From Methylosinus sp. PW1 (GTDB lineage Bacteria > Pseudomonadota > Alphaproteobacteria > Rhizobiales > Beijerinckiaceae): a stretch of DNA of 64,000 nt. The stretch is from contig NZ_JQNK01000009.1 in assembly GCF_000745215.1 (NCBI RefSeq), forward strand, positions 62,001-126,000. Direction: 5' to 3'. Each line of letters opens with the position of its first letter. Position 1 is the first letter of the stretch. Below are positions 45,619 to 54,382 of this stretch, one piece after another. The translations under genes were made by a program, and so were the position numbers. The notes beneath the pieces were generated by a model. It was given only the letters and a program-made list of their open reading frames with translations. It was not told the DNA's origin and ran no database searches.

Positions 45619-46125
45619 TCACGCGGCGGTGAGCAGCGCCCAGAGCTGCGAATTGGGATAGACGGCGATTCCGGCGATCGCGAGCGCTATGCCGTAAGGC
45701 ACGCCCTCGGCGGCGTCGCAAAGATGCGCGAGGCGCGGCGATTGGGCGACGAAGCGCGGCTCGAATCGCCGCAGCGCGAGAATCGCTATGGTCAGTGCGC
45801 CGCCCGCCAGAGAGGCGACGAGCGCATAATCGGCGAGCTGCTCGAAGCCGAGCCACAACGCCGTCGCGGAAGCGAGCTTGGCGTCGCCGCCGCCCATCCA
45901 GCCGCGATTGAACATCAGGAAGGTCGCGACGAGCACCGCCGTGCCGCAGGCGACATGTGAGGCCACGGCGTCGAGCGGCATGCCGAGCCATGCGGCGAGA
46001 ACCGCGAACAGCGCAATGAGCGCCAAGGAGACGCGATTGGGAATCGTCATGGTGAGAAGATCGGCGAAGGCCGAAAACGCCATCAAGGCCGGAAAAAGAA
46101 TTAGCGCGGCGGCGGCTGCGATCAT
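45619..46125 (-). CDS. cpaA: prepilin peptidase CpaA/TadV (A24 family)
   Basis: A 168-residue membrane protease that cleaves Flp prepilin leaders. The two catalytic aspartates of the A24 family are visible: Asp in FADLLTMTIPNR and Asp in the GGGDAKL motif. Five or six membrane helices make up the rest. An AGGAACG site precedes the ATG. Confidence 0.93.
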   Translation of the reverse strand: MIAAAAALILFPALMAFSAFADLLTMTIPNRVSLALIALFAVLAAWLGMPLDAVASHVACGTAVLVATFLMFNRGWMGGGDAKLASATALWLGFEQLADYALVASLAGGALTIAILALRRFEPRFVAQSPRLAHLCDAAEGVPYGIALAIAGIAVYPNSQLWALLTAA

Positions 46126-46264
46126 CCGTGTCGTTCCTGTCGCCGCGCCTCTCTCGTTTGCGACAAAGGCGCCTCTCGAAGTCGTTTCGGCGCGCTCGGA
46201 TGAGCGCGCGATTCGCGCGTCGCGCGGCGAGGAGCCGACGCGCGCGCACGATTCGGGCGATCGT

Positions 46265-46429
46265 TCAGCTGAGGTTCTGAGCGATCTTGTTGAAGGTCTC
46301 CGACAGATTGCTGCCGACGAGCCTCACAGCGGTAATAATAATAATAGAAATCAAAGCGCCGATGAGACCGTATTCGATGGCCGTGGCGCCGGACTCATTG
46401 TCCAGGAATTTCATAACCGACGATTTCAT
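46265..46429 (-). CDS. Flp-type pilin, copy 1
   Basis: A 54-residue prepilin. A short leader MKSSVMKFLDNESG is followed by the mature start ATAIEYGLIGALIS, with the conserved Glu and Tyr of Flp pilins and a hydrophobic helix. A strong CAGGAGAAGG site precedes the ATG. The second copy 140 bases upstream encodes a protein identical in its C-terminal half. Confidence 0.93.
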   Translation of the reverse strand: MKSSVMKFLDNESGATAIEYGLIGALISIIIITAVRLVGSNLSETFNKIAQNLS

Positions 46430-46571
46430 CGCCTTCTCCTGATGTAGGGCGTCGCGATTCGCCGCCCATGCGCCGAGCCGGCAGGCCCCGTTCACGAGCC
46501 GGCCTTCGGCGGGAATGCATGCACTGAAATGATCTCGACGCGCGGGCGGCGAGATCAGCGCCCGCCAGACC

Positions 46572-46736
46572 TCAGCTCAGATTCTGAGCGATCTTGTTGA
46601 AGGTCTCGGACAGGTTGCTGCCGACGAGCCTCACTGCGGTGATGATGATGACGGAGATCAGCGCGCCGATCAGGCCGTATTCGATGGCGGTCGCGCCGGA
46701 CTCGTCCTTAACGAACCGCGAAATCAAGCTCTTCAT
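46572..46736 (-). CDS. Flp-type pilin, copy 2
   Basis: A 54-residue prepilin nearly identical to copy 1, from ESGATAIEYGLIGALIS onward (one Ile/Val change in the helix). Leaders differ (MKSLISRFVKDESG here). The gene has a GAGGAG site. Both genes read toward cpaA, so this copy is first. The pair looks like a recent tandem duplication. Their promoter should lie in the 233 bases to 46969, which are otherwise gene-free. Confidence 0.93.
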   Translation of the reverse strand: MKSLISRFVKDESGATAIEYGLIGALISVIIITAVRLVGSNLSETFNKIAQNLS

Positions 46737-46969
46737 ACTCGTGCTCCTCGCTCTATTGACTGCGTTCGGCGGCGTCGCTCGATCGAGCCCGTTCGCCGGA
46801 CAGGACGAGACCCTACGTAGAACTTCTTGCAAACGCGTTAATCGCATCATCGACCTATGAAATTCAGGACGCGAGCGAGACTCCATCTCATTTTCAGCAA
46901 TGATTCACTATTACGTGGTTTTGTTCGACGCGAAGCCTCGCAAAGGCGATGATTGTTCAGAGGTGCGTG

Positions 46970-47437
46970 ATGCGCTCGACGCGTTTCCATGGATATTTGG
47001 CATTATTGGTCGGCGCGACCGTCACCGCCGGCGTCGCTATGGCGCGCGAGGGCGAGAGACGCGGCGTTTTCGTGGACGTGGACCGCGCTCGCGTGGTGCG
47101 CATGCCGGAAGGCGCGCAAACGCTGATCATCGGAAATCCGCTCATCGCCGATGTGACGATGCTGAAGACCAATCGTCTCATGGTCGTCACCGGAAAAAGC
47201 TTCGGATCGACCAATCTCATCCTTCTCGATCCGACCGGCAATCAGGTCGGGGAGGAGATCATCACCGTCACCCAGCCGATGGACAAGCTCGTCGTGCTGC
47301 GCGGCTCGCGACGCGAGTCCTACGCCTGCTCGCCCGATTGCGCGCCCGCAGTCGATCTCGGCGACGACAAGGACTATACGGCGCGCGTTCTCGAGGCGGT
47401 GAAGCAGCACGAGGGCTCGTCCTCGCCCAAGCGGTGA
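46970..47437 (+). CDS. short protein with pilus/secretin N-terminal domain
   Basis: A 155-residue exported protein with a signal peptide (YLALLVGATVTAGVAMA) and a single domain resembling the N-terminal pilus domain of CpaC: RVVRMPEGAQTLIIGNPLIADVT then SFGSTNLILLDPTGNQV, against the same order in the secretin. No secretin core follows. It leads a plus-strand set with two TadE-like genes, divergent from the pilins. It has one CSPDC pair that could form a disulfide. Confidence 0.8.
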   Translation: MRSTRFHGYLALLVGATVTAGVAMAREGERRGVFVDVDRARVVRMPEGAQTLIIGNPLIADVTMLKTNRLMVVTGKSFGSTNLILLDPTGNQVGEEIITVTQPMDKLVVLRGSRRESYACSPDCAPAVDLGDDKDYTARVLEAVKQHEGSSSPKR

Positions 47438-47514
47438 CGGACGTCGCCGAAGGCGCGCATGGGAGATCAAAAGGGGCGGCTGCGAAACGCCCTTTCGGGC
47501 CATGAGTTCGAGAC

Positions 47515-48144
47515 ATGAGCGGAGACGAAAATTTGTCGCGACAGCCGACGCGCCGATTCGCCGCGAGCGTGATTCGCTTCGGGCGCGACGGGAACGGGGC
47601 GCTCGCGGTCGAGTTCGCCATGGTGCTCGTTCCGATGCTCGGGCTGCTCGGCGCGATTTTCGAGACGGGAATCGTCTATTTCAAGAGCCAGCAGCTGCAG
47701 GTGGCCACCATTCATGCGAGCCGCGCCGTGCTGACGCACAGCCTCGCCAACATGACCTATCAGAATTTCATCGACAAATATGTCTGCACTTGGCAGGCCA
47801 GCGGCGTCGTCGCGGCCGGCACGTTGAGCACATCCTTCGACTGCTCGAAGATTCTGGTCGATATCGCCGATGTCGGCAATGGCAAGGACTGGTCGAGCGC
47901 GTCGACCTCCAATTCCTTCTATTCCAATCCTCCGGCGGCGAGCTCGACGATCACGATGCCGGCCTCCGGCCATGTCGCCGTCGTGCGCATCGTCTATCCT
48001 ATGCCGGCGGTGACGGCGATTCTCACCGGCGGCATTTTGACCGGCATAACGCTTGGCAAGACGACGAGCGGAGAGGTCACATATAACAGCCGATGGACGC
48101 ATCTGCTGTTCGGCGTCGCCGCTTTTCGCGTGGAGCCGACATGA
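47515..48144 (+). CDS. TadE-family pseudopilin, copy 1
   Basis: A 209-residue protein with the TadE signature GNGALAVEFAMVLVPMLGLLG, the Glu being the processing-site mark, followed by a hydrophobic helix and a periplasmic domain with two cysteines. TadE-like minor pilins are processed by the prepilin peptidase. It overlaps the next TadE-like gene by four bases. Confidence 0.86.
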   Translation: MSGDENLSRQPTRRFAASVIRFGRDGNGALAVEFAMVLVPMLGLLGAIFETGIVYFKSQQLQVATIHASRAVLTHSLANMTYQNFIDKYVCTWQASGVVAAGTLSTSFDCSKILVDIADVGNGKDWSSASTSNSFYSNPPAASSTITMPASGHVAVVRIVYPMPAVTAILTGGILTGITLGKTTSGEVTYNSRWTHLLFGVAAFRVEPT

Positions 48145-48893
48145 GCGCTTCGTCGGCCGAGCGCCGCGATGCGCGCGCCCTGCTGCGCGAGGAGCGCGCC
48201 TTCGCGGCGGTGGAATTCGCGCTCATGCTGCCGCTGGTGCTGGTGATCTATCTCGGCCTCGCGGAGCTGGCGCTCGGGCAGCGCGCGAGCCAGAGGCTCG
48301 ATCTCGTCGCGCATACGCTCTCCGATCTCGCCGCGCAGCAATTGAAAGGCGGCTCCAATTCCGGCCAGGCCGGAATGGACGAGGATACGATTCAGGCGAT
48401 TTTTTCCGCCGCGACGACGCTGATGTCGCCGCTGCCGACCACCAATCTGAAAATGACGATCTCGGAGGTCACGGTCAGCGCCGACGCGACGCAGACGAGC
48501 GGCTTCAAGGCGAGCGTGAATTGGACCATCGCCAAGAACTCCGGCACGCTGCGCCCGTGCAAGATCAATAATGTCGCCAAGCTCAACGCGGCCGATGTCG
48601 CGCCTGTCGATCCCAATTCCATGCCGACGAGCTATACGAGCGCGAAATCGGTGACGCTGTCCAACGCCAGCGGAGGCACGACGACGACCAGTGTGACGCC
48701 GACCATCGGCTCGATCATCGTCGCCGATGTGACCTACAGCTATCAGCCCTCCTTCAGCCGCACGATCACCTGGCTGAGGACGGCGGCGCCGCTGATGTCG
48801 CGCACCAGCTATTCGCCGGTGCGCAACACCTACAGCCCCAATCATGTGCAATATTACATGACGAGCGGAACCAATTGCTCCACCTCGCCATGA
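48141..48893 (+). CDS. TadE-family pseudopilin, copy 2
   Basis: A 250-residue protein starting MSASSAERRDARALLREE. The signature ERAFAAVEFALMLPLVLVIYLG is followed by a long periplasmic region rich in Ser and Thr (for example SNASGGTTTTSVTPT) that ends with a Cys. The size and Ser/Thr content are those of TadE/TadG-like minor pilins. It is coupled to copy 1 and convergent with the phosphoglucomutase gene. Confidence 0.84.
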   Translation: MSASSAERRDARALLREERAFAAVEFALMLPLVLVIYLGLAELALGQRASQRLDLVAHTLSDLAAQQLKGGSNSGQAGMDEDTIQAIFSAATTLMSPLPTTNLKMTISEVTVSADATQTSGFKASVNWTIAKNSGTLRPCKINNVAKLNAADVAPVDPNSMPTSYTSAKSVTLSNASGGTTTTSVTPTIGSIIVADVTYSYQPSFSRTITWLRTAAPLMSRTSYSPVRNTYSPNHVQYYMTSGTNCSTSP

Positions 48894-48900
48894 AGCGCGA

Positions 48901-50400
48901 TCAGATCGTCTGATTATATGCGCCGACTTCCGGATTCTCGCGCAGCACGGCGTCCACCGCATGGAACATCTCGCGCATGCGCGCCTCCGACACCGGGCTC
49001 TCGACGACGACGACCAGCTCCGGCTTGTTGGATGAGGCCCGCACCAGGCCCCATGTGCCGTCGGCGGTCGTCACGCGCACGCCATTCACGGTGACGAGAT
49101 CGCGAATCTTCTGTCCGGTGAAGGCGACGCCATCGGCCTCCATCTTCTGGAAGCGCGCGATCACCTTGTCGACGACGCCATATTTCGTCTCGTCGGCGCA
49201 ATGCGGCGACATAGTGGGCGAGCCCCAGGTCTTGGGCAGCGCGGCATAGAGCTCGGACATGGACTTGCCCGGATTGCGATCGAGCATCTGCAGCACATGC
49301 ACCGCCGTCAGCAGGCCGTCGTCATAGCCGCGGCCGACCGGCGCGTTGAAGAAGAAGTGCCCGGACTTTTCGAAGCCGGCGAGCGCCTTCAGCTCGGTGA
49401 CGCGGCGCTTGATATAGGAATGGCCGGTCTTCCAATAATCGGCCTTCACATTGCGCGAGAGCAGCTCCGGATCGGTCGCGAACAATCCCGTCGATTTCAC
49501 ATCGACGACGAAGGTCGCGCCGGGATGCAGCTTTGAGAGATCGCGCGCCAGCATCACGCCGATCTTATCGGCGAAAATTTCCTCGCCCGTATTGTCGACG
49601 ACGCCGCAGCGATCGCCGTCGCCGTCGAAGCCGAGACCGACATCGGCGCCGCTCTCGCGCACCTTGTCGGCCATGGCGTGCAGCATATGGAGGTCTTCGG
49701 GGTTGGGATTGTAATGCGGGAAATTATAATCGAGCTCGGTGTCGAGCGGCACGACCTCGCAGCCGATGCGCTCCAGCAACTGGGGCGCGAAGGCCCCGGC
49801 CGTGCCATTGCCACAGGCGGCGACGACCTTCAGCTTGCGGGTGAGCTTTACGCCCGAGGCGAGATCGTCGAGATAACGGGCGCCGAAATTATCGACATAG
49901 CGATAGGAACCGCCCTCGGCGAAGCGGAAGGCGCCGGCGAGCACGATCTCCTTGAGGCGCGTCATCTCCACGGGGCCGAAGGTGACGGGACGCTGCGCGC
50001 CCATCTTTACGCCGGTCCAGCCATTGTCATTGTGCGAAGCCGTGACCATAGCGACGGCGGGAACATCGAGCGCGAATTGCGCGAAATAGGCCATGGGCGA
50101 AAGCGCGAGGCCGATATCGTGCACGCGCACGCCCGCTGCCATCAGGCCGGAGATCAGCGCCAGCTTTATGGAGGCGGAATAAGCGCGATAGTCGTGGCCG
50201 GTGGCGAGCTCGAGCGGCACGCCCATCTCATGGAGCAGCGTGCCCAATCCGAGGCCGAGCGCCTGCACCCCCATGAGGTTGAGCTCCTTCTCGAACAGCC
50301 AGCGCGCGTCATATTCGCGAAACCCCGTCGGCTTCACGAGTGGCGTCGTCTCATAGGCGTAGGTGTTCGGGGCGAGATCGGAAACGGGGGTCGGAAACAT
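48901..50400 (-). CDS. phosphomannomutase/phosphoglucomutase
   Basis: A 499-residue alpha-D-phosphohexomutase. It has the catalytic phosphoserine loop in TASHNDNGWTGVKMG, the metal-binding GFDGDGDRCGVVD, the sugar-binding loop with KTGHSYIKRR and EKSGHFFF and the C-terminal phosphate-binding RASSNKPELVVVVE. It interconverts hexose 6- and 1-phosphates for polysaccharide and envelope sugar synthesis. The ATG at 50400 has an AGGAG site. Confidence 0.92.
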   Translation of the reverse strand: MFPTPVSDLAPNTYAYETTPLVKPTGFREYDARWLFEKELNLMGVQALGLGLGTLLHEMGVPLELATGHDYRAYSASIKLALISGLMAAGVRVHDIGLALSPMAYFAQFALDVPAVAMVTASHNDNGWTGVKMGAQRPVTFGPVEMTRLKEIVLAGAFRFAEGGSYRYVDNFGARYLDDLASGVKLTRKLKVVAACGNGTAGAFAPQLLERIGCEVVPLDTELDYNFPHYNPNPEDLHMLHAMADKVRESGADVGLGFDGDGDRCGVVDNTGEEIFADKIGVMLARDLSKLHPGATFVVDVKSTGLFATDPELLSRNVKADYWKTGHSYIKRRVTELKALAGFEKSGHFFFNAPVGRGYDDGLLTAVHVLQMLDRNPGKSMSELYAALPKTWGSPTMSPHCADETKYGVVDKVIARFQKMEADGVAFTGQKIRDLVTVNGVRVTTADGTWGLVRASSNKPELVVVVESPVSEARMREMFHAVDAVLRENPEVGAYNQTI

Positions 50401-50773
50401 CGCATCTCCTAAAGGACGAACCTCGGTAGGCAAGGACATAAGGGAAAAACGCCGCCGCGCCAAACCATGGGACGTCCCCCTCCCCGCGATCCGCCGTCCG
50501 GCGCCGGCGGATCGATCGAGATATCGGATGCTTTACGCCGGTTTCCGATCCTTTTGGACCCAAAGAATCGGTCGAGGCGCACAGATGAGCGACATCTGCC
50601 GTGCAATGGCCGACGACGAATTCTGCGGATTTTCATGTGGATTAAAAAGCATTCGCCGGCATGTGACGGTTTTACGTCGGCGAGGGGAAAAATATCGAAA
50701 ATAATCTTTGTCGCCGCTCTTCGTCTTCGGCGGGCGCCGGTCGCGCGGCAATGCGACCGCGGCGGCTCAGACG
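50401..50773. other. long leader / intergenic region upstream of the phosphomutase
   Basis: About 370 bases without a supportable gene. A perfect 9-bp hairpin (GATCCGCCG / CGGCGGATC, 50488-50513) lies about 90 bases before the phosphomutase start. Several AT-rich patches (around 50630-50710) may contain its promoter. The region ends at the small-RNA terminator. Confidence 0.4.
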
Positions 50774-50807
50774 AAAAAGCGCGGCGAACCAACGTGGTTC
50801 GCCGCGC
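50774..50807 (-). terminator. Rho-independent terminator of the small RNA
   Basis: A perfect 13-bp stem (arms at 50779-50791 and 50795-50807, GCGCGGCGAACCA) with a 3-base loop is followed on the minus strand by TTTTTCG. It faces away from the plus-strand cytochrome gene and ends the short minus-strand transcript that starts near 50895. Confidence 0.9.
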
Positions 50808-50895
50808 CGACCGCCGGCGCGCACATGGGGGATGCGCCCAGCTAGCTCTCGATGACTCGGGAGAGTCAAAGCTCTTTTCGGGGAGATCGGAGCGC
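50774..50895 (-). ncRNA. candidate trans-acting small RNA with C-rich loops
   Basis: About 122 bases between a predicted transcription start near 50895 and an intrinsic terminator. The predicted RNA has an unpaired 5' stretch with CUCCCC, then stem-loop 1 (GACUC-uccc-GAGUC, 50854-50867), stem-loop 2 (GCGCAU-ccccc-AUGUGC) and a GCGCCG/CGGCGC stem. The terminator hairpin is last. The exposed CUCCC-type sequences match Shine-Dalgarno complements, as in known rhizobial regulatory RNAs. No open frame of note lies in it. Family membership is not established. Confidence 0.6.
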
Positions 50896-50901
50896 AGTTC
50901 A

Positions 50902-50930
50902 GCTATAGGCCTAGCCGCCGTTATAGTCAA
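50902..50930 (-). promoter_or_regulatory. sigma-70-type promoter of the small RNA
   Basis: On the minus strand TTGACT (50930-50925) is followed by exactly 17 bases and TATAGC (50907-50902), close to the ideal -35/-10 arrangement. It points toward the small RNA and away from cytochrome b561. Start of transcription is expected near 50895. Confidence 0.75.
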
Positions 50931-51025
50931 CTATTCCTATAGGATTTAAATACTGTTTCTGAGGCGGATTGCGCATTCGGGACGGCTGGGCGATCATCGC
51001 CGCCGCACTGGCATGGAGGATTCGC

Positions 51026-51565
51026 ATGGTCGAGCGACAGCCCTATTCGCCTCTCGCCAAGGCGCTGCATTGGATCATCGCCGCTCTGGCGCTGACGTCC
51101 CTGCCGACCGGCGTGGTGATGGCCGATCTCGATAAAGGGCCGCTGCAGGACAATCTGTTCGTGCTGCACGAATCGATCGGCGTCATCTTGCTGGCTCTGA
51201 TGGTTCCCCGCCTTCTCGCGCGGCTGCGCCGTCGGCCGGGCTCTGGCGCCGATCTGACGCCGGCCGAGCGTCTCGTCTCGAAAGCGACGCATCTCGGGCT
51301 CTATCTGCTGCTGATCGCGACGCCGATCGTCGGCTGGCTGGCGCTGTCGGCCTATGGCCTCGGGCCGAGCTTCTTCTGGCTCGGCCATCTCCCGGCCCTC
51401 CTCGGCAAGGACGAGCCGCTATCGAAACAGCTCTTCGAGCTGCATGAGATTCTCGGCTGGGTCCTGCTCGCGCTGATCGCGCTGCATATCGCCGGCGTCA
51501 TCCGCCATCGCATCGCCGGCGACGAGGTCGTCTGGCGCATGCTTCCAGAGGCTTGGCGCAAATAG
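51026..51565 (+). CDS. cytochrome b561-type membrane protein
   Basis: A 179-residue four-helix di-heme b-type cytochrome of the bacterial YodB/CybB type. Heme-ligand histidines occur in ALHWIIAALAL, VLHESIGVILLAL, and the last helices (LHEILGWVLLALIALHIAGVI). It probably passes electrons from quinol, or acts as superoxide:quinone oxidoreductase. The ATG at 51026 follows GGAGGA. Confidence 0.9.
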   Translation: MVERQPYSPLAKALHWIIAALALTSLPTGVVMADLDKGPLQDNLFVLHESIGVILLALMVPRLLARLRRRPGSGADLTPAERLVSKATHLGLYLLLIATPIVGWLALSAYGLGPSFFWLGHLPALLGKDEPLSKQLFELHEILGWVLLALIALHIAGVIRHRIAGDEVVWRMLPEAWRK

Positions 51566-51607
51566 TGAATCGCGGGGACGCGCGATGCGTCCCCGCCGAT
51601 CGCGCCC

Positions 51608-52381
51608 TCAGGCGTGGCCCTGCGTCGGGAAATACAGCCGGTAGACTTTCTGCCCCGGCGCCACGACCGATTCCTCGTGCCGCACGATGATCTTCGTGTC
51701 GGCGTCCGGGCCGATGGTCTCGCCATCGCCGAGCACGGCGCCGGCGTCGACGAGATAAGCGGCGATATCGATCAGAAAGCCGTTCAGCTCGCTGGGATCG
51801 TCCTTGAAGCCTCGGGTCTCGATCTCCATCAGGCCGAAAGCCGTGAGCCCCTTGGTGATGGCCGAAACGCCGCCGTCCGGGTCGCGACCGAGCGCCACCG
51901 CGACGAAGAAGGGAATGGGCGGCTGGTCGCCGCTTTTCGACACCACCTCGGCGACCAGCGCGGCCGGCCAAAGAGCGTCGGAGCCGGCGAAATGCACGGC
52001 GCAAGCGGCGGGCGTCGCCTCGATGACCGCCGTGATGGCGCGGCCGAGCAGGAGCGAGCGGGTCTTGGCGTCGGAGCCGCCGGTCACGGCCACTACCAAA
52101 TGGCCGGCATGGCCTTCGATCGCCGGCCAGACGTCCTTCCAATGCCAAGCGTAGGCGACGCAAGGATCATCCTCGGCGATGGGCGCCGGCGCCGCCACGC
52201 CGCCAATGGCCACCATGGCGCCATCAGCGAGAAACACGCTGGTTCCGCCGGGGATTTCCTTGTCCGGCGTCTGCGCCTGCGGGAAATGCCGCCGGATCGC
52301 GGCGCCGAGCGCCTCCCCCTCGGGAAGCAGCCCATCCTTCGAGAGGACGAGCGCGAGCATTGTGTCATTGGGGGCGGCCAT
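51608..52381 (-). CDS. DUF4261-type protein
   Basis: A 257-residue soluble protein. The N-terminal MLALVLSKDGLLPEGEAL and the ADGAMVAIGGVAAPAPIAEDD stretch, plus GFLIDIAAYLVDAGAVLGDGETIG near the C-terminus, fit the DUF4261 family as I recall it. No catalytic motif is evident. It is on the same strand as the methyltransferase operon, 115 bp after its last gene, and may or may not belong to it. Confidence 0.7.
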   Translation of the reverse strand: MAAPNDTMLALVLSKDGLLPEGEALGAAIRRHFPQAQTPDKEIPGGTSVFLADGAMVAIGGVAAPAPIAEDDPCVAYAWHWKDVWPAIEGHAGHLVVAVTGGSDAKTRSLLLGRAITAVIEATPAACAVHFAGSDALWPAALVAEVVSKSGDQPPIPFFVAVALGRDPDGGVSAITKGLTAFGLMEIETRGFKDDPSELNGFLIDIAAYLVDAGAVLGDGETIGPDADTKIIVRHEESVVAPGQKVYRLYFPTQGHA

Positions 52382-52496
52382 GCTGGGCTCCGGGTGAAAG
52401 GTGAGAGTTGACGCGAGAGACCGAAGCGGACTCTCCGCCCGATTGCCCCATGTCGGGAACCGTTTTGGTTCTAGCACAGATGGCGCCATAGGCGCT

Positions 52497-53339
52497 TCAG
52501 CCAGCCGCCCACCGGGCGAATAGATCCGAATGCCCGATCTCGCACCCTTCGGCCATCCGACGGGCGCGACGCCAATCCTCGATCGTCTCTGCCGAAACCT
52601 CGCCAGTCTCGGCCACGGCCGCCGCCGAGCCCTCGGCCAGAGCGGCGATCAGCGCCGTTTCCGCCGCGCCGAGCCGCCAGGGGCTCGACGCCGTCTCGAC
52701 GCTATAGCCGAGCCTCTCCAGCGCGCGCGCCAGCAGTTCCGCCGCGCGCGGCCCGGCGGCGGGTCCAAAACCCTTGTCGCGCGCCTGATGGCGGTGAAAG
52801 GCGGCGAGCATTCGCCCATCGTCGGCATGCCGGGGCGTCCAGCGCTCCTCGCCCGAATAGCTCAATATCGCATAGAGCGGCAGGCGACGCGCCGCGATCT
52901 GCTCCGCGAAGGCCTCGAGCCATTGCGCCGAGACGAGATCGAAAAATGCCGCCGAGGTCACGAGATCGATCTTTCCCGCGAGCGCCGCCCCTGCCCCGCC
53001 GGAGAGATCGGCGGTCAGAAACTCGACATCGAGGCGCCGCGCGCCCTTGGAGAGCAACAGCGTCTCGCCCTCCTCCGCGGCGTCGGCCCAGGCGATGAGA
53101 CGCGTTCTCGCGGCGGCGAGCAGCGCCGGATCATGATCGATGAGAAGCCATTTCTGACGCGCCGGCAGAAATTCGGCGAGGCCGCGCAGATTGGAGCCGG
53201 CCCCGCAGGCGAGATCGACCACGGTCAGAGATTCGCGATCCGCGAAGGCCCGCGCGACGCTCGCGCGCAGGATGGGATTGCGCGCTGCGTGGTCGGCGCT
53301 CTCGCGCAGATCGAGCCATTCGGCCGAGAAACCGCTCAT
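52497..53339 (-). CDS. class I SAM-dependent methyltransferase
   Basis: A 280-residue methyltransferase. Motif I is VVDLACGAGSNLRGL, the acidic end of strand 2 is LLIDHDPALLAAA, and DLSGGAGAALAG lies where motif II/III is expected. Its ATG overlaps the glycosyltransferase stop by four bases, so the two are coupled. It is the last of four coupled genes (dehydrogenase, pterin-synthase-like, glycosyltransferase, methyltransferase), suggesting that it methylates their product. Confidence 0.85.
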   Translation of the reverse strand: MSGFSAEWLDLRESADHAARNPILRASVARAFADRESLTVVDLACGAGSNLRGLAEFLPARQKWLLIDHDPALLAAARTRLIAWADAAEEGETLLLSKGARRLDVEFLTADLSGGAGAALAGKIDLVTSAAFFDLVSAQWLEAFAEQIAARRLPLYAILSYSGEERWTPRHADDGRMLAAFHRHQARDKGFGPAAGPRAAELLARALERLGYSVETASSPWRLGAAETALIAALAEGSAAAVAETGEVSAETIEDWRRARRMAEGCEIGHSDLFARWAAG

Positions 53340-54382
53340 GTCAGCCCCCTCGTCACATCGGCGATGATGCGCGCCGTCTCTTCCCAGCGCGGCAACGCCT
53401 GCCCCGCGCGCCAGGAGGCCTCGCCGAGCCGCGCCCGCAGGGCCGAATCCGCAATGATCGCGCGCAGAGCGTCGCGCAGCGCGGCGACGTCCCCCGGCGG
53501 AATTTTTAGCGCGGCGCTATCGGGGATGGTGTCGCCCGCGGCGCCTCCCGTCGTCGCGACAATGGGCAGCCCGCGCGCCAGCGCCTCGGCGAGCGCCATG
53601 CCGTAGCCCTCGTGGAGCGATGCGGAGACGAAGACGTCCGCGCCATGATAGGCCATGTCCAGCGCCTCGCCGGAAAGCTCGCCGCGCAGAGCGATGCGCC
53701 CGCCGAGCCCACTCGCCTCGATGAGCCGAGCGAGATCGGCCGCCGTCTGTGGAGAATGATGGGCGCCGCCCACGATGGCGAGGCGCCAGTCGAGATCGCA
53801 AAGGTCGCTCAGCGCCTCGACCAGAAGATGAAACGCCTTGCGCGGAATGATCGAGCCCACAGTGAGCAGCGCCGGCGCGCCGCCAGAGCCCACCGCTCGC
53901 GGCGCCGGATCGGTTCCCGGCGGCGCGATGGTCAGCTTGCGCTCGGACGCGCCGAAATCGCGGATCAGCGTCTCGCCCGTATGCGCGCTGGTGGCGATCA
54001 CATGAGCGGCACGGGCCAGCGCCCGTCGCTCGTTCTCGCGCAAAGCCGCCGCGCGGGCGGGTGACAGCCCCGCCTCGAGCCAGAGCGGATGATGGCAGAG
54101 CGCCACGATCGGCGCCGCAATGGCTGCGATCGCCGTCTCGGAGAGCGCGCCATAGGCGAGGCCGTCGATGAGCGCGACGTCCTCCGCCGTCAATTCACCG
54201 TCGAAAGCAGCGGCGACGGCGCGCTCCTCCGCGGCCGTCGGATGCGGAAAGCCGCCCGGCAGAGCGAGATGGACCGCCGCGACGCGCTGCCGCGCCAATT
54301 CCGCGAGGACGCGGCGGTCATAGCCATAGCCGCCGGTCCTCGCCTCTATGTCTCCCGGAATGGCGAAGACGATGCGCCTCAC
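53336..54382 (-). CDS. GT4-family glycosyltransferase
   Basis: A 348-residue GT-B glycosyltransferase. It has the donor-binding region LLTVGSIIPRKAFHLLVEAL and SASLHEGYGMALAEALARGLPIVATTGG, with the E-x7-E arrangement of retaining GT4 enzymes. It overlaps the pterin-synthase-like gene upstream and the methyltransferase downstream by four bases each, so its substrate is likely the product of this operon. Confidence 0.87.
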   Translation of the reverse strand: MRRIVFAIPGDIEARTGGYGYDRRVLAELARQRVAAVHLALPGGFPHPTAAEERAVAAAFDGELTAEDVALIDGLAYGALSETAIAAIAAPIVALCHHPLWLEAGLSPARAAALRENERRALARAAHVIATSAHTGETLIRDFGASERKLTIAPPGTDPAPRAVGSGGAPALLTVGSIIPRKAFHLLVEALSDLCDLDWRLAIVGGAHHSPQTAADLARLIEASGLGGRIALRGELSGEALDMAYHGADVFVSASLHEGYGMALAEALARGLPIVATTGGAAGDTIPDSAALKIPPGDVAALRDALRAIIADSALRARLGEASWRAGQALPRWEETARIIADVTRGLT

